Numbered from the stretch's first letter, positions 30,647 to 38,823 are shown. The stretch: DNA of 58,905 nt from Candidatus Collierbacteria bacterium (GCA_016219325.1 JACRNH010000024.1:65789-124693); one strand, 5' to 3'. Numbers and translations are program-made. The notes: generated from the sequence alone by a model not told the origin.

Positions 30647-30774
30647 GCGAATCAAACGAATCGTCGGGATGCAGTTACGGATGTTTTGGATGCCTATTGG
30701 AGATTGTGGGATTATTGGGATTGGTATATCTTGTGCTACATTTTTCGAGAATCTGGGAGTTTATAACGAAGTGA
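30643..30774 (+). CDS. Small Cys-rich membrane protein
   Basis: 43 residues: CSYGCFGCLLEIVGLLGLVYLVLH combines three Cys with one membrane helix. ATGA overlap with the preceding gene and a GGGGGGGG-rich ribosome site. Function unknown. Confidence 0.4.
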   Translation: MSESNESSGCSYGCFGCLLEIVGLLGLVYLVLHFSRIWEFITK

Positions 30775-30851
30775 GGGGAAGATGAAGTAAAATACTGAAT
30801 AAATGCTTTTACCGGAGGAGAAGCCGGCGACACATGTGCTTCTCCGGTATG

Positions 30852-31262
30852 AGCCTTGATACTAAAGCAGTCATAAATCCGAACACCGGAGAGATAAAGT
30901 CGGTGTTCAATGTAGAGCGGGAGCCGCTTCTGTGCCCGGTCTGCGGGATCGAAGTGGAGTATCTGGTAGGAGATGATCTAACGGGCGGCCGGCGAGGGTG
31001 CGAATCCTGCTGGCGGCCCCCGACCCCGAGGCCCGAAGGGGTTACTCCCGACAAACCGGCGCAACCGCCTCCGGCACCAGTCTCGTCAAATCAGCTGGCG
31101 GATTTTGATAGAGAAGTAAAACAAGAGTACGGACAAGCCTCTCCGCCGATGCCGGGCGTTCTTTCTTCCCAGCCTCCGGCGCCCGATAGCGATTTCCAAC
31201 AGTTTAGACAGAACTTGGCAGAGAAAGCGAAAGCGATGGACGGGGGTGATACAAATGGCTGA
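30852..31262 (+). CDS. Zinc-ribbon protein with Pro-rich linker
   Basis: About 136 residues from ATG 30852 (ATG 30834 is also in frame). LLCPVCGIEVEYLVG and CESCW form a CxxC...CxxC ribbon, then a PPTPRPEG...QPPPAP linker and an acidic helical tail. The start region is a hairpin: ACCGGAG near 30811 pairs with CTCCGGT near 30843, enclosing GGAGGAG, so translation may be controlled by folding. Confidence 0.5.
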   Translation, partial: SLDTKAVINPNTGEIKSVFNVEREPLLCPVCGIEVEYLVGDDLTGGRRGCESCWRPPTPRPEGVTPDKPAQPPPAPVSSNQLADFDREVKQEYGQASPPMPGVLSSQPPAPDSDFQQFRQNLAEKAKAMDGGDTNG

Positions 31263-31539
31263 TCCTAAAAAATTGAGTTTAACCCAGGAAGAACATAATT
31301 TATTGTTGAATAAGCGGAATCTGGAGAATTCAATGAAGTATTTGGCGGATTTGGTAGAGGCCGATTGTAAAAAAGACATAGCGGGTATCCGGCAGCGGCT
31401 GACTATCGCGGCCGAGGATAACGTGGTGGTAGACGTGGAATCGGGGACCCTGACGGTCCATAAGCCGGATCCAAAAGCGGCTTTAGAGAAGAAGGGGTTC
31501 GTGATTCCCAGGCCGGAATTAAAGAAAGGGGTGAATTAG
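31255..31539 (+). CDS. Hypothetical helical phage protein
   Basis: 94 residues from ATG 31255, with GGGGGTGAT just upstream. KKLSLTQEEHNLLLNKRNL and the following helix suggest a coiled coil, then a short beta region DNVVVDVESGTLTV. No family recognised. Confidence 0.5.
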   Translation: MADPKKLSLTQEEHNLLLNKRNLENSMKYLADLVEADCKKDIAGIRQRLTIAAEDNVVVDVESGTLTVHKPDPKAALEKKGFVIPRPELKKGVN

Positions 31540-31540
31540 C

Positions 31541-31819
31541 ATGTCGTTGACCATGAAAGAAACCGCCGAATTGGTACGCAAGTCCACTCCCTTGCCGGAG
31601 CTGGTGCGCCAATCTACCACCGGCGAGACGGAGATTAAGAAGGCCGTCATGGCGCGGTCGGCGCTATTGGACGCTTTATACAATCTGTCTTTTATTCCCG
31701 ATGTAGACCCGGATATGTTTGATTATCTGAAGTCACAACTGCGGCCGCGGCGGGTATGGAATTTCGTGACCGTGTTTTTAGTCAGAATAGGCAGGAATGT
31801 TAAAAACAAAAAAACCTGA
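31541..31819 (+). CDS. Hypothetical phage protein
   Basis: 92 residues; the ribosome site AAAGGGGTGA overlaps the upstream stop. Helical, with TGETEIKKAVMARSALLDALYNL, and a basic C-terminus. Overlaps the next gene by 23 bases. Function unknown. Confidence 0.5.
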   Translation: MSLTMKETAELVRKSTPLPELVRQSTTGETEIKKAVMARSALLDALYNLSFIPDVDPDMFDYLKSQLRPRRVWNFVTVFLVRIGRNVKNKKT

Positions 31820-32006
31820 AGGTTATCTTTGGGCCTGGCGGAGGCTGCACCCGTTTACGTACCGGGCCGGGCTGTTGGGTTGGTATTATAAGAATCGGAA
31901 GAGAATCAATTTAATGTTTTCCCTGCCGCGCGGCAGAGAAGACGACGAAGCCGATAAATGGCTGGCTGAAAAAGAAGGCATTACCACTCCGTCGGAAAGA
32001 AACTGA
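31797..32006 (+). CDS. Small Trp/Arg-rich hypothetical protein
   Basis: 69 residues, with YLWAWRRLHPFTYRAGLLGWYY and an acidic tail. It is the last gene of the rightward early set; its end overlaps the convergent minus-strand gene by 26 bases. Confidence 0.45.
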   Translation: MLKTKKPEGYLWAWRRLHPFTYRAGLLGWYYKNRKRINLMFSLPRGREDDEADKWLAEKEGITTPSERN

Positions 32007-32220
32007 CGACTTTTCCTTTTTGAACTTTCTTTCGCCTTTGGATTGTGGGGATTTCTATTTGAGATACGGTTATGCCCAGGAATATCTCTTTGAGGCCGAT
32101 AAAAAAGGATATACCATAGCGGCCCTTATGCCCGGCGGCCCTGTGGGCCAATTGTACCAGGGCCTTTTTGAATTTGGATGGCGGTTTTTCCGGTAAATCC
32201 GGGATGATTCGATGAGCCAT
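31981..32220 (-). CDS. Small basic hypothetical protein, leftward operon
   Basis: 79 residues, basic, with FKKALVQLAHRAAGHKGRYG. The ATG follows AGAGGA. It ends the leftward operon and converges on the rightward genes. Function unknown. Confidence 0.45.
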   Translation of the reverse strand: MAHRIIPDLPEKPPSKFKKALVQLAHRAAGHKGRYGISFFIGLKEIFLGITVSQIEIPTIQRRKKVQKGKVVSFFPTEW

Positions 32221-32233
32221 GGTTTAAGTCCTC

Positions 32234-32395
32234 TTAAGATCCTCTCCTGTCCCTGACCATATGATAAGCAATGGCGATGGCCCGGCGTTTGTCTACCGGC
32301 CGGCGGGGATTGCTTGGGGATACCGGTTTATGGGTATTCCGGCGGACCCCCTCATTTATGATCTTGGTGATTTTATCAGAAACGGCATTTTTCAT
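32234..32395 (-). CDS. Small basic protein, leftward operon
   Basis: 53 residues starting at ATG 32395, ATGA overlap with the gene before it. The C-terminal VDKRRAIAIAYHMVRDRR resembles short phage proteins that carry a KRQAIAIAL-type helix. Role unknown. Confidence 0.5.
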   Translation of the reverse strand: MKNAVSDKITKIINEGVRRNTHKPVSPSNPRRPVDKRRAIAIAYHMVRDRRGS

Positions 32396-32571
32396 TTCTT
32401 TTTTCCCAGCGCTTTATTGAGTCTGATAGGTGTCTCCTCCATGGCTTCTTTCCGGTCGTCTTTATGCATTTCCTCCGAGGACATGCCGGCGCGGCTCTTC
32501 ATTTGGCGCATCATGGCGGCTACCTTGGCGGCTTTTTGCATCATCTCCGGCGAGTGTTGTTCGTGCATCAT
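32392..32571 (-). CDS. Met-rich helical small protein, leftward operon
   Basis: 59 residues; strong AAGGGGGTGA ribosome site before ATG 32571. MMQKAAKVAAMMRQMKSRAG gives a Met/Ala/Lys helix, then an acidic stretch. Coupled to the next gene by ATGA. Function unknown. Confidence 0.5.
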   Translation of the reverse strand: MMHEQHSPEMMQKAAKVAAMMRQMKSRAGMSSEEMHKDDRKEAMEETPIRLNKALGKKK

Positions 32572-32586
32572 AATCGTTTCACCCCC

Positions 32587-32805
32587 TTAGTCGCTATAAG
32601 GATCAAATGGCTGTGATCTGGTGGTGCTTGTTTTGACATAATTGGGGAATCTGGTTTTTAACAGTTCATCGATTTTCTTGAGACGGTCTACCGTTTGGCT
32701 GCCGTCGTCTCCGTCCGCTATCGGCAGGTCAATCACCCAGCTGTAAGTGCCGCGGCTGGTGAGCTTGACGGCGACGCTGCCACTGGTTGGCTTCTCCAGG
32801 GTCAT
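32587..32805 (-). CDS. Small beta-rich protein downstream of a 12-base motif
   Basis: 72 residues, with SVAVKLTSRGTYSWVIDLPI and a helix VDRLKKIDELLKTRFPNY. The ATG has no Shine-Dalgarno; instead it lies 33 bases after an exact AGTTATCTAATA copy and a strong hairpin. It is therefore probably expressed separately from the rest of the leftward genes. Function unknown. Confidence 0.5.
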   Translation of the reverse strand: MTLEKPTSGSVAVKLTSRGTYSWVIDLPIADGDDGSQTVDRLKKIDELLKTRFPNYVKTSTTRSQPFDPYSD

Positions 32806-32813
32806 GAGAACAG

Positions 32814-32842
32814 AATACCCCCGGAGCCGGGCCGGGGGTATT
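32814..32842 (-). terminator. Strong hairpin overlapping a 12-base motif
   Basis: An 11-base perfect stem, AATACCCCCGG against CCGGGGGTATT, with a 7-base loop. Its outer bases are the end of the motif at 32839-32850. No T-run follows, so it may be an attenuator or a 5' stabilising hairpin rather than a normal terminator. Confidence 0.5.
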
Positions 32843-32850
32843 AGATAACT
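32839..32850 (-). promoter_or_regulatory. 12-base motif AGTTATCTAATA, minus-strand copy
   Basis: Exact copy, reading leftward, 33 bases before ATG 32805. The only exact copy on the minus strand; it sits upstream of a minus-strand gene, as the plus-strand copies sit upstream of plus-strand genes. Confidence 0.75.
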
Positions 32851-32851
32851 G

Positions 32852-33097
32852 CTATGCCTTAAACTCTTGATCTAGTAACTCTTCAATTTTACCAGCTAGA
32901 GTATGAAAGTTAGCATCTCCGAGAGCTTCAATGGCAGTTTTAGAGATAGCGATGCCGTCCCACTCGAAAAACTTAGAGACGGCCAGCCCCAGACATTCCG
33001 CATCGGTTACCTTGTCCCGATATTCCGGCACGAAGCAAACTTCTCTGATGCTGTCAATGAGCGGCTTGATCGTGCGCTGTACTGTTTTTGGGTCCAT
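32852..33097 (-). CDS. Hypothetical phage protein, leftward operon
   Basis: 81 residues from ATG 33097, which follows AAAGGAGGTGATCATA, a full anti-Shine-Dalgarno match. Acidic helical protein with DKVTDAECLGLAVSKFFEWDG. Function unknown. A CCCGACT/AGTCGGG hairpin (33140-33154) separates it from the gene upstream. Confidence 0.5.
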   Translation of the reverse strand: MDPKTVQRTIKPLIDSIREVCFVPEYRDKVTDAECLGLAVSKFFEWDGIAISKTAIEALGDANFHTLAGKIEELLDQEFKA

Positions 33098-33169
33098 TAT
33101 GATCACCTCCTTTCGTTTAGCTTGTTTGGCCGTCTGTCCCGACTAAGTCGGGGCCGGCGGCCCGACAAA

Positions 33170-33634
33170 CTAACGATTGGCGTGCGTCTTGACAGGCATA
33201 ACCATGCCTACTAGCTCGCCCATTGCCATTACTTTTACCGGTTTATCCGGCGCAGTAAGAATCAGATCACTGATACCCCCTATTTGTTTATAGGCGGAGT
33301 AAAAGTATTTGAGATACGACGGATTTACCTTGACCGATACGGTCCGGTTATAAAGGATCGCCATGTTGTCGGACAGGTCAAGCGCGACGTTCTCCACGGC
33401 GTGCGATCCGTCCGGGATCAGCGGTTTGATTTCCGGCGTTTTGTCTATGGTTCTAATGTCTCTGCTTGTCATTTTTCCCGCCTTGGCCTTCATGGCTTCG
33501 GTATTCATGCCGGTTAAATCCGCTATGTATCCGTCCGTCCATCCGTCCGCGTCTTTGAGAAGCATAAAACTGTCTCGGAGCGCGTATGGTTTGGTTAGCG
33601 TCATCAAGTTTTCTAATTTTTGTTTATATTCCAT
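33170..33634 (-). CDS. Protein with a sliding-clamp-like C-terminus
   Basis: 154 residues after AAAGGAGGTGATAACAA. The N-terminal half is helical (SFMLLKDADGWTDGYIADL). The last 55 residues read VSVKVNPSYLKYFYSAYK...KPVKVMA...MVMPVKT, which follows the end of the DNA polymerase III beta clamp (VNxxYLxxALxxI...KPxxI...xMPVR). Only about half a clamp domain is present, so it may be a reduced clamp, a clamp mimic or unrelated. Placed in a phage replication/early context. Confidence 0.4.
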   Translation of the reverse strand: MEYKQKLENLMTLTKPYALRDSFMLLKDADGWTDGYIADLTGMNTEAMKAKAGKMTSRDIRTIDKTPEIKPLIPDGSHAVENVALDLSDNMAILYNRTVSVKVNPSYLKYFYSAYKQIGGISDLILTAPDKPVKVMAMGELVGMVMPVKTHANR

Positions 33635-33640
33635 TTGTTA

Positions 33641-33784
33641 TCACCTCCTTTCGGTGCAATCGTTGTTAAGCCCGTATATTTCGGTACAGTACCAGTCAGA
33701 ATAAACGCGTAGCCGGCGGGCTTGGGATTGGTAGAGGGCCAGCAGGCCGGCGATAATGATGATGAGCGTGATGAGTGGTTTCAT
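33641..33784 (-). CDS. Small single-pass membrane protein, leftward operon
   Basis: 47 residues from ATG 33784, with LITLIIIIAGLLALY as a membrane helix and two Cys in the tail (DWYCTEIYGLNNDC). A GC hairpin precedes it. Function unknown. Confidence 0.45.
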   Translation of the reverse strand: MKPLITLIIIIAGLLALYQSQARRLRVYSDWYCTEIYGLNNDCTERR

Positions 33785-33794
33785 GGCTTGTTTT

Positions 33795-33819
33795 GGCGCC
33801 GGCTGAAGTGTCCGGCGCC
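33795..33819 (-). other. GC-rich hairpin between leftward genes
   Basis: GGCGCCGG (33795-33802) pairs perfectly with CCGGCGCC (33812-33819) around a 9-base loop. On the minus strand it lies just before ATG 33784. No T-run follows, so it may protect mRNA ends or mark a processing site. Confidence 0.5.
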
Positions 33820-33835
33820 ATGACAAACCCGCAAG

Positions 33836-34153
33836 TTAGTTTCTGACGACTTGCGTCTGGTAAAATAAGGTAACGGGCCGAAGCGAGCGGTAAACCTTGA
33901 TTTTCCGCTCTCCGGTTTTCTCGTCAACCTCTTCGACTTCGCGGGCGATGAAGGTAATTGACCTCATCCCGTGCTCGCCGCCCTTGACCATATAACCGCG
34001 CTGCTTCCAACCCTGAAACGTAAAACAGTTATAGGTGGGATCGTACTTCTCGGCTTCTTCTTGTCCCCAGCGGTCCGCGATCTCCTTGCGGATCATGCCG
34101 GCCGTGGCGAGCGATCCTTGCCAGTTGCTTGTTAGTTCTTGATTTGATTGCAT
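33836..34153 (-). CDS. ArdC N-terminal-domain-like protein
   Basis: 105 residues; first leftward gene, with AAAGGAGGTGATAACAACAA before ATG. NCFTFQGWKQRGYMVKGGEHG and ITFIAREV, then YRSLRPVTLFYQTQV, follow the ArdC N-terminal domain (single-strand DNA binding, antirestriction; PF08401-like). The metalloprotease half of ArdC is absent. Likely an early protein protecting or handling incoming phage DNA. Confidence 0.55.
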   Translation of the reverse strand: MQSNQELTSNWQGSLATAGMIRKEIADRWGQEEAEKYDPTYNCFTFQGWKQRGYMVKGGEHGMRSITFIAREVEEVDEKTGERKIKVYRSLRPVTLFYQTQVVRN

Positions 34154-34800
34154 TTGTTGTTATCACCTCCTTTCTTTTTTGATTCTGCAGCCATCATATC
34201 ACTCATTATCAGCGTTGTATATGAGTAATAAATATGTATCAATTAGGCATGGAGACTGAAATTTTAGCCACGGGGCCCAGAGCGCTCATCTCAAAATTGG
34301 TATAGTTTGATGTATTGGCGAACCTGCGGTTCACGTCCGGGCGCAAAGGCGGCGCGAGTTTGCCGCGAGTCGGCTAGGAGAGAACACGGCGGCGATCGAG
34401 GCGTCAACCCGAGATTTTAGAAGTGTATATTTTAATGTACATTATACGTTCAAAAAAAGTACATCACAATGTATCAGGGCTGTTGACTTTTGGCGGTTTC
34501 CGGGGAGTAGTGCCTAGTTTATGTCGTACAATCTACATTTTACGACAATTATATCTATGGTGTACATTTTATTGTACATCTCGTCTAGCTTATTACATTT
34601 TATAGGCGAGGGGTAGGCGGAGGCGTCGGAATAGCCCCATGCGCCGTACGATTATTTGCACATCTTCATACAACGGGACGGAAGCGTCCTAATTATCAGT
34701 TGTCGTGTTTAACTGCTAATGAAAAGTTATTCTAATTTTAGGAGTTTGCTTCAACCATGTGTTAGTTATCTAATTCTTTTCTCGATAATTTGCAGCTATA
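34154..34800. promoter_or_regulatory. Divergent control region, about 650 bases without a convincing gene
   Basis: It separates the leftward operon from the terminase genes. It holds repeated TGTACA palindromes: AATGTACATT (34434-34443) and the pair 34561-34566 and 34573-34578. TACATTTTA-type repeats recur near 34533, 34563 and 34594. An inverted repeat TGTCGTA/TACGACA spans 34522-34547. TATGTATC-like repeats occur near 34235 and 34468. A leftward promoter is possible near 34200-34240 (TTGATA and TATACA on the minus strand). Between 34315 and 34410 lies a GC-rich stretch with several short stems, a possible structured RNA. The 60-residue ORF inside (34423) is probably fortuitous. Confidence 0.6.
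34764..34775 (+). promoter_or_regulatory. 12-base motif, one mismatch (AGTTATCTAATT)
   Basis: Eleven of twelve bases match. It lies 37 bases before ATG 34813 of the small terminase candidate, in the control region. Confidence 0.6.
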
Positions 34801-34812
34801 TTGAAGATTCCA

Positions 34813-35310
34813 ATGTACCTTTGTGATATTTGTACTTCTCCCTATCGATCTGAAATAGACCAAGCGCTTCGCAATAACGAAAGGAAAATCCGCCTTTCAG
34901 AACGTTACATGGCCAAGTTTAACTGTACACTCGAAAATACCTTCCGGAAAAAACTCATGCGCCACGAGGCACACATGGATAAGACATCCCGACTACCAGT
35001 CATTATTGAAGGTAACCCCGGCATCCCTACGACCCGCGTTACCATGGAAAAGTTCGCCCAGCGGTTATTGGAAATTGGCGATAAAAAGCTCACACAACAT
35101 CCAGAGGAAGTTACCATCCCCGACGTGATTCAAGCCCAGCGGTTATTGATAGAACGTTCCCGGGTCAAGGTTCAGGAAGACTCGCTGCGTTTAGCCGTGG
35201 CTAAGATGTTCGGCGGCGTTGGGCCCGGACCAATTGAACCAATAGAAGCCGTTGAGGAAGAAGTAAAACAGCTGGAGGAGTCAAATGCAGAAACCATCGC
35301 CGGAGTATGA
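34813..35310 (+). CDS. Putative terminase small subunit
   Basis: About 165 residues directly before, and overlapping by 26 bases, the large terminase. CDICTSPYRSEIDQALRNNERK (N-terminus) resembles a small Zn-type DNA-binding head, followed by a long helical oligomerisation region (IQAQRLLIERSRVKVQEDSL) and an acidic tail. The role is inferred from position. ATG 34813 is chosen; TTG 34801 is in frame upstream. No Shine-Dalgarno is seen before either. Confidence 0.6.
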   Translation: MYLCDICTSPYRSEIDQALRNNERKIRLSERYMAKFNCTLENTFRKKLMRHEAHMDKTSRLPVIIEGNPGIPTTRVTMEKFAQRLLEIGDKKLTQHPEEVTIPDVIQAQRLLIERSRVKVQEDSLRLAVAKMFGGVGPGPIEPIEAVEEEVKQLEESNAETIAGV

Positions 35311-36856
35311 GATTACATATTCTACCCGGATAAGGACCGATCCGGTCTACTTCGCCCGGCATATTCTCGGCCTGCCTCTCCATGAGGGCCAAGTTCAATG
35401 GATTAAAAATGCTACCAAAAAGGTTAATATTCTCCGTCCCGGCAACCGCTGGGGCAAATCGTCCATCGAGGCCATCCTCCACATCTGGCACTGTATCTGC
35501 AAGCCGGGACTGGCGGGATTGGTAGATTCTCCCCGCGATTGGTATGAGACTACTTATCAGACGCTGAATTTCGGTCCCGGTTATGAGCAGTCCAGAGAGG
35601 TATTGAGATTAGCCCGGGATATTGTCGAGGGCCACGTTCTGATTCCCAGAGCTTTACAGGCCGAGTGGGGCAAGACCAACCAGTCAAAATTGAAGGATTG
35701 GGCGATTGTTGACGACAAGGCCGACGCCCAGATCATGCCCCAGCTGGCCTTCTATACCGGTTCTAAACTCTTGGGCCGGTCCTACAACGACATGGGATCG
35801 GCTTTCAAAGCCAAGTCCCTGGCGTTTATTTCCGGCGACGAGTGCGCCGACATTCAGGAGCTGTGGACGTTTACCAACGTTACCCTCCTGCCGCGGCTGG
35901 TGAGCTTGAGGGGAGTCCTTCATTTTGTGGGCACCGTCCAGGCCGAAGGCCACGACTACATGCAGATGATTGAAATGGCCGAGGAGGATATGAAGTCTCC
36001 CGATTGGGGTGAAAACGGCAATTTCTACGTCCAAAGGGGGACCATGTATGACAACGCTTTTCTTGATAAGCGGGAAGTTGAGCAGACGGAAGCGGTGTCC
36101 GACGAGGTTTTGCGCAAGCAGATTATTTATGGAGAATATGTTGAATCCGGCAATAAGTATTTTGGCTGGGAACGGGTGACTAACGCTATTGATACGGATT
36201 TGGCGCTGATTAACCAGGGGGGCGCCGGCCGGAAATATCTGGTGACCGCGGACTTTGCCGGCGGGGATTCGTACTGGGCCGATTTTACCGTCATCATGGC
36301 CGTTGACTATACCGAAGAACCGTACCAAGTCGTCCATTTCTGGCGGGTTAAAGGCGGAGACATGCCGATTCCAATGCAGTACCTTAAAGTGGAGGAAGTG
36401 TGCAAGAACTTCCCCGGCCGGCTTATTATTGACGGCTCGGCTTTGGGCGGCAAGAACGCTTTTGAGTTTCTGAAACACTTAAACCCAATATCTTTACAGA
36501 TTGTCCCCAAGGTGAAGGCCGACATGCTGTCTACCCTCAAGGTGGCATTTGACGGCGGCGGCAGCAAGCGGTTTCGCCGGGAGAGAGAGGCTGATGAGGC
36601 CGGCGGCATGTTTGACAAAAATCCGGTCTGGGGATTGATCCGCTATCCCAACATTCCCGAACTGGTCAACGAGCTGACGAACTACAAGCTGGATGATAAG
36701 AAGGTCAGAAACGACTGCGTCATGGTTTTGGCCCAGGCGATTTATTGGCTGGAGCTCCGGCGGCCAAAACAGAAGTTTACCCGGATGGTGACATTAGATT
36801 TTCTGGACGACAGTCCGTCCGCGCCGGAAACCGCCAGAAACGTCTGGGGGGTGTAG
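35285..36856 (+). CDS. terL: Terminase large subunit
   Basis: 523 residues; the packaging ATPase-nuclease. The Walker A is RPGNRWGKSS (51-60), Walker B is LAFISGDECAD near 180, and the RNase-H-like nuclease begins VTADFAGGDSYWADFTVI near 320 with a second acidic site LIIDGSALGG near 380. It is the Terminase_6-type layout. GGAGGAG precedes the ATG. Its TAG stop forms the start of a 12-base motif. Works with the portal encoded next to it. Confidence 0.9.
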   Translation: MQKPSPEYEITYSTRIRTDPVYFARHILGLPLHEGQVQWIKNATKKVNILRPGNRWGKSSIEAILHIWHCICKPGLAGLVDSPRDWYETTYQTLNFGPGYEQSREVLRLARDIVEGHVLIPRALQAEWGKTNQSKLKDWAIVDDKADAQIMPQLAFYTGSKLLGRSYNDMGSAFKAKSLAFISGDECADIQELWTFTNVTLLPRLVSLRGVLHFVGTVQAEGHDYMQMIEMAEEDMKSPDWGENGNFYVQRGTMYDNAFLDKREVEQTEAVSDEVLRKQIIYGEYVESGNKYFGWERVTNAIDTDLALINQGGAGRKYLVTADFAGGDSYWADFTVIMAVDYTEEPYQVVHFWRVKGGDMPIPMQYLKVEEVCKNFPGRLIIDGSALGGKNAFEFLKHLNPISLQIVPKVKADMLSTLKVAFDGGGSKRFRREREADEAGGMFDKNPVWGLIRYPNIPELVNELTNYKLDDKKVRNDCVMVLAQAIYWLELRRPKQKFTRMVTLDFLDDSPSAPETARNVWGV

Positions 36857-36866
36857 TTATCTAATA
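36855..36866 (+). promoter_or_regulatory. 12-base motif AGTTATCTAATA at terminase/portal junction
   Basis: Exact copy overlapping the terminase TAG stop, followed by a pyrimidine tract, 37 bases before the portal ATG. No Shine-Dalgarno lies in between. Confidence 0.75.
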
Positions 36867-36903
36867 CCCCTTTTCCCCTTTCCGTGGCACACTGACGACC
36901 GTT

Positions 36904-38823
36904 ATGGCCGACCAGAAAATTGACCTCTCCGGATCTAAATTATTGATTGAGGGCACTCCCAAAACCCGGGAGGAATGGGCTAAGCGGATTGGCGACCGGC
37001 GCGAGTCCTTAAAAGGGGACCAGACCGACCGGCAGACCATATACCGCCGCCGCTACGATTTCTACATCGGCGACCAGGCCAGCTATACCACCATTGTCGG
37101 CAAAGTCGCCAAAGAGAAGAAGGGCCACGCTAACGCGGTTTATAACTACGCCGGCAAGACCACGGTTAAGATCGGGTATGGGTTGTCGAATAACCCGCCC
37201 AAAGTTACCGTTCCGGCCCGGACCATGCCGGAGGATTTCATTGAGACCGAGCGGAGCCGGACGCAAGCGGTCGAGGATTTTTCCGAGGATGTTTTCAAAC
37301 GAAACCACTTCTGGAAAGGGGCGTATCGGAGAGCTTGCTTTAACCAAGTAAGTATGGCCGACGCGTTTATCAAGGTATATCCGGTAAATAAAGGCACGGC
37401 CGACAATCCGGAATGGGACATTAAGATCGTTAGCCACGAGAAGATGGGGAATCTTTTAGTGGGCTGGCGCGGCGACGACCCGATGGAATTTGATTTTGTG
37501 ATTGCCGAGGAAAAGCGGACGGTTCAATCTATTTTTGATGAGTTCGGCGTTAAGGTTCCCCTGGAGCTTCATGAGGTTAAACAGGATACCGAGAAACAGA
37601 CCAGCTCCCATCAGAATAACGGCCAGTGGGGAGTGTCCGGCACCGCCCAGCGGATCTCTTTACCGTCGGGAAAAACCAATGAGCCGTCGGTGACTTTGGT
37701 GGAGTACGACGACGAGAATGTTTACGCCCTGATGATCGGCAAACAGTTGATCCAGCTGGCGTTTAAGGACGACAAATCTTTTCCGAAGATGAAGTTTTGG
37801 GTTCACGTTCCCAACATCCCCCAGCCCGGCTCTCCATGGTCCATCTCCGACATTGACTTTCTGATTGATCCCCAGGTGGAGTTCAACGAGGCCAGCAATG
37901 ATGAGCGTGACTATATCCGGGTGGGAGCCCAGCAGCGGTACGTGGCCTATAATATGAACGAATTTGACCCCGAGTCGCTCAAGGCCAGCTCCGGCGGAGT
38001 CATTTTCGTGGACTCTCCGGACGGGACCGCCAAATTTGATCCCCTGCAGACTAACGTTAATACCTTCCCGGTGGATTCGTACCTCAACCGGGTCCGGGAC
38101 GTTATCTACGACCTGGGGGCGCCGAAAGTTACTTACGGAGTCAGCGGAGCAGATTCCGGCCGGTCCAAGGCGATTGATTACCAGTCAATGGTTGATCTGC
38201 TGGTGTTCAAGCGCGATTCCTGGGAGCTGGCCCTGGATTACGTGATGGAGAAAATCCAGGTTTTGGGAGATTTCTATTTCAAGTTTGATTTCTTCAAAGA
38301 CCCGGCTACGGAAAAGTTCGTGGTCCGGCATCCCGAGTTTGACTGGTCCGACATCCTGCCGGTGACGCAAGGGGATAAAGTAGTCAACGTGTTGAATAAA
38401 GTTACCATGGGTTTGCCGTTTGAATACGCCTTTAAGGAGTTGGGATACCGCGACGTGGACGCGGTGCTGAACGCCATGAGGCGGGAAGCCAAGGATGAGG
38501 ACCTGATGATGTTTAGAAGCAAGATGTACCAGTTGGCCGGAGGTTTGGTGGAGGCCCAGAAACGGGCCCAAGAACAGATACAAGGGGTGAACCAGACGCC
38601 GGGAGTTACTTCGGCTGCGGGCAGCGCCGAAATGGTGACTCCCGGCTTTGGCGGACCGGGAGCGCCGGCGGTCAACCAGCCGGGGCCGGTTCTTAACCAG
38701 ACACAGAATCAGGGGAGGGAATCCTCTCTACCGATGGCCCAGCGGGGCGGAACCACCAGCTTTACCAGCCCGAGAGGATTTATTGAGAGGACCCGGCAGA
38801 ACATGCAGGCTGCCGGCGGGTAG
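36904..38823 (+). CDS. Phage portal protein
   Basis: 639 residues, forming the dodecameric DNA portal at one capsid vertex. N-terminal REEWAKRIGDRRESLKGDQ and YRRRYDFYIGDQ lead into KVAKEKKGHANAVYNYAG, typical of SPP1-gp6-like portals. LIDPQVEFNEASNDERDYIRVG and a helical C-terminus with a Gly/Pro/Gln-rich tail follow. Size and place after the terminase support the call. Confidence 0.85.
   Translation: MADQKIDLSGSKLLIEGTPKTREEWAKRIGDRRESLKGDQTDRQTIYRRRYDFYIGDQASYTTIVGKVAKEKKGHANAVYNYAGKTTVKIGYGLSNNPPKVTVPARTMPEDFIETERSRTQAVEDFSEDVFKRNHFWKGAYRRACFNQVSMADAFIKVYPVNKGTADNPEWDIKIVSHEKMGNLLVGWRGDDPMEFDFVIAEEKRTVQSIFDEFGVKVPLELHEVKQDTEKQTSSHQNNGQWGVSGTAQRISLPSGKTNEPSVTLVEYDDENVYALMIGKQLIQLAFKDDKSFPKMKFWVHVPNIPQPGSPWSISDIDFLIDPQVEFNEASNDERDYIRVGAQQRYVAYNMNEFDPESLKASSGGVIFVDSPDGTAKFDPLQTNVNTFPVDSYLNRVRDVIYDLGAPKVTYGVSGADSGRSKAIDYQSMVDLLVFKRDSWELALDYVMEKIQVLGDFYFKFDFFKDPATEKFVVRHPEFDWSDILPVTQGDKVVNVLNKVTMGLPFEYAFKELGYRDVDAVLNAMRREAKDEDLMMFRSKMYQLAGGLVEAQKRAQEQIQGVNQTPGVTSAAGSAEMVTPGFGGPGAPAVNQPGPVLNQTQNQGRESSLPMAQRGGTTSFTSPRGFIERTRQNMQAAGG

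Noticed and set aside
34315..34410. Possible tRNA or tmRNA in the GC-rich stretch of the control region
   Set aside because: Stems are short and no acceptor/T-loop arrangement could be fitted, so only a possible structured RNA is noted.
34423..34605. 60-residue ORF in the control region
   Set aside because: It overlaps the palindromes and repeats, has no ribosome site and unusual composition; more likely chance.
35684..36478. 264-residue minus-strand ORF opposite the terminase
   Set aside because: It is the antisense of a clear terminase with all motifs; long shadows are common in GC-richer genes.
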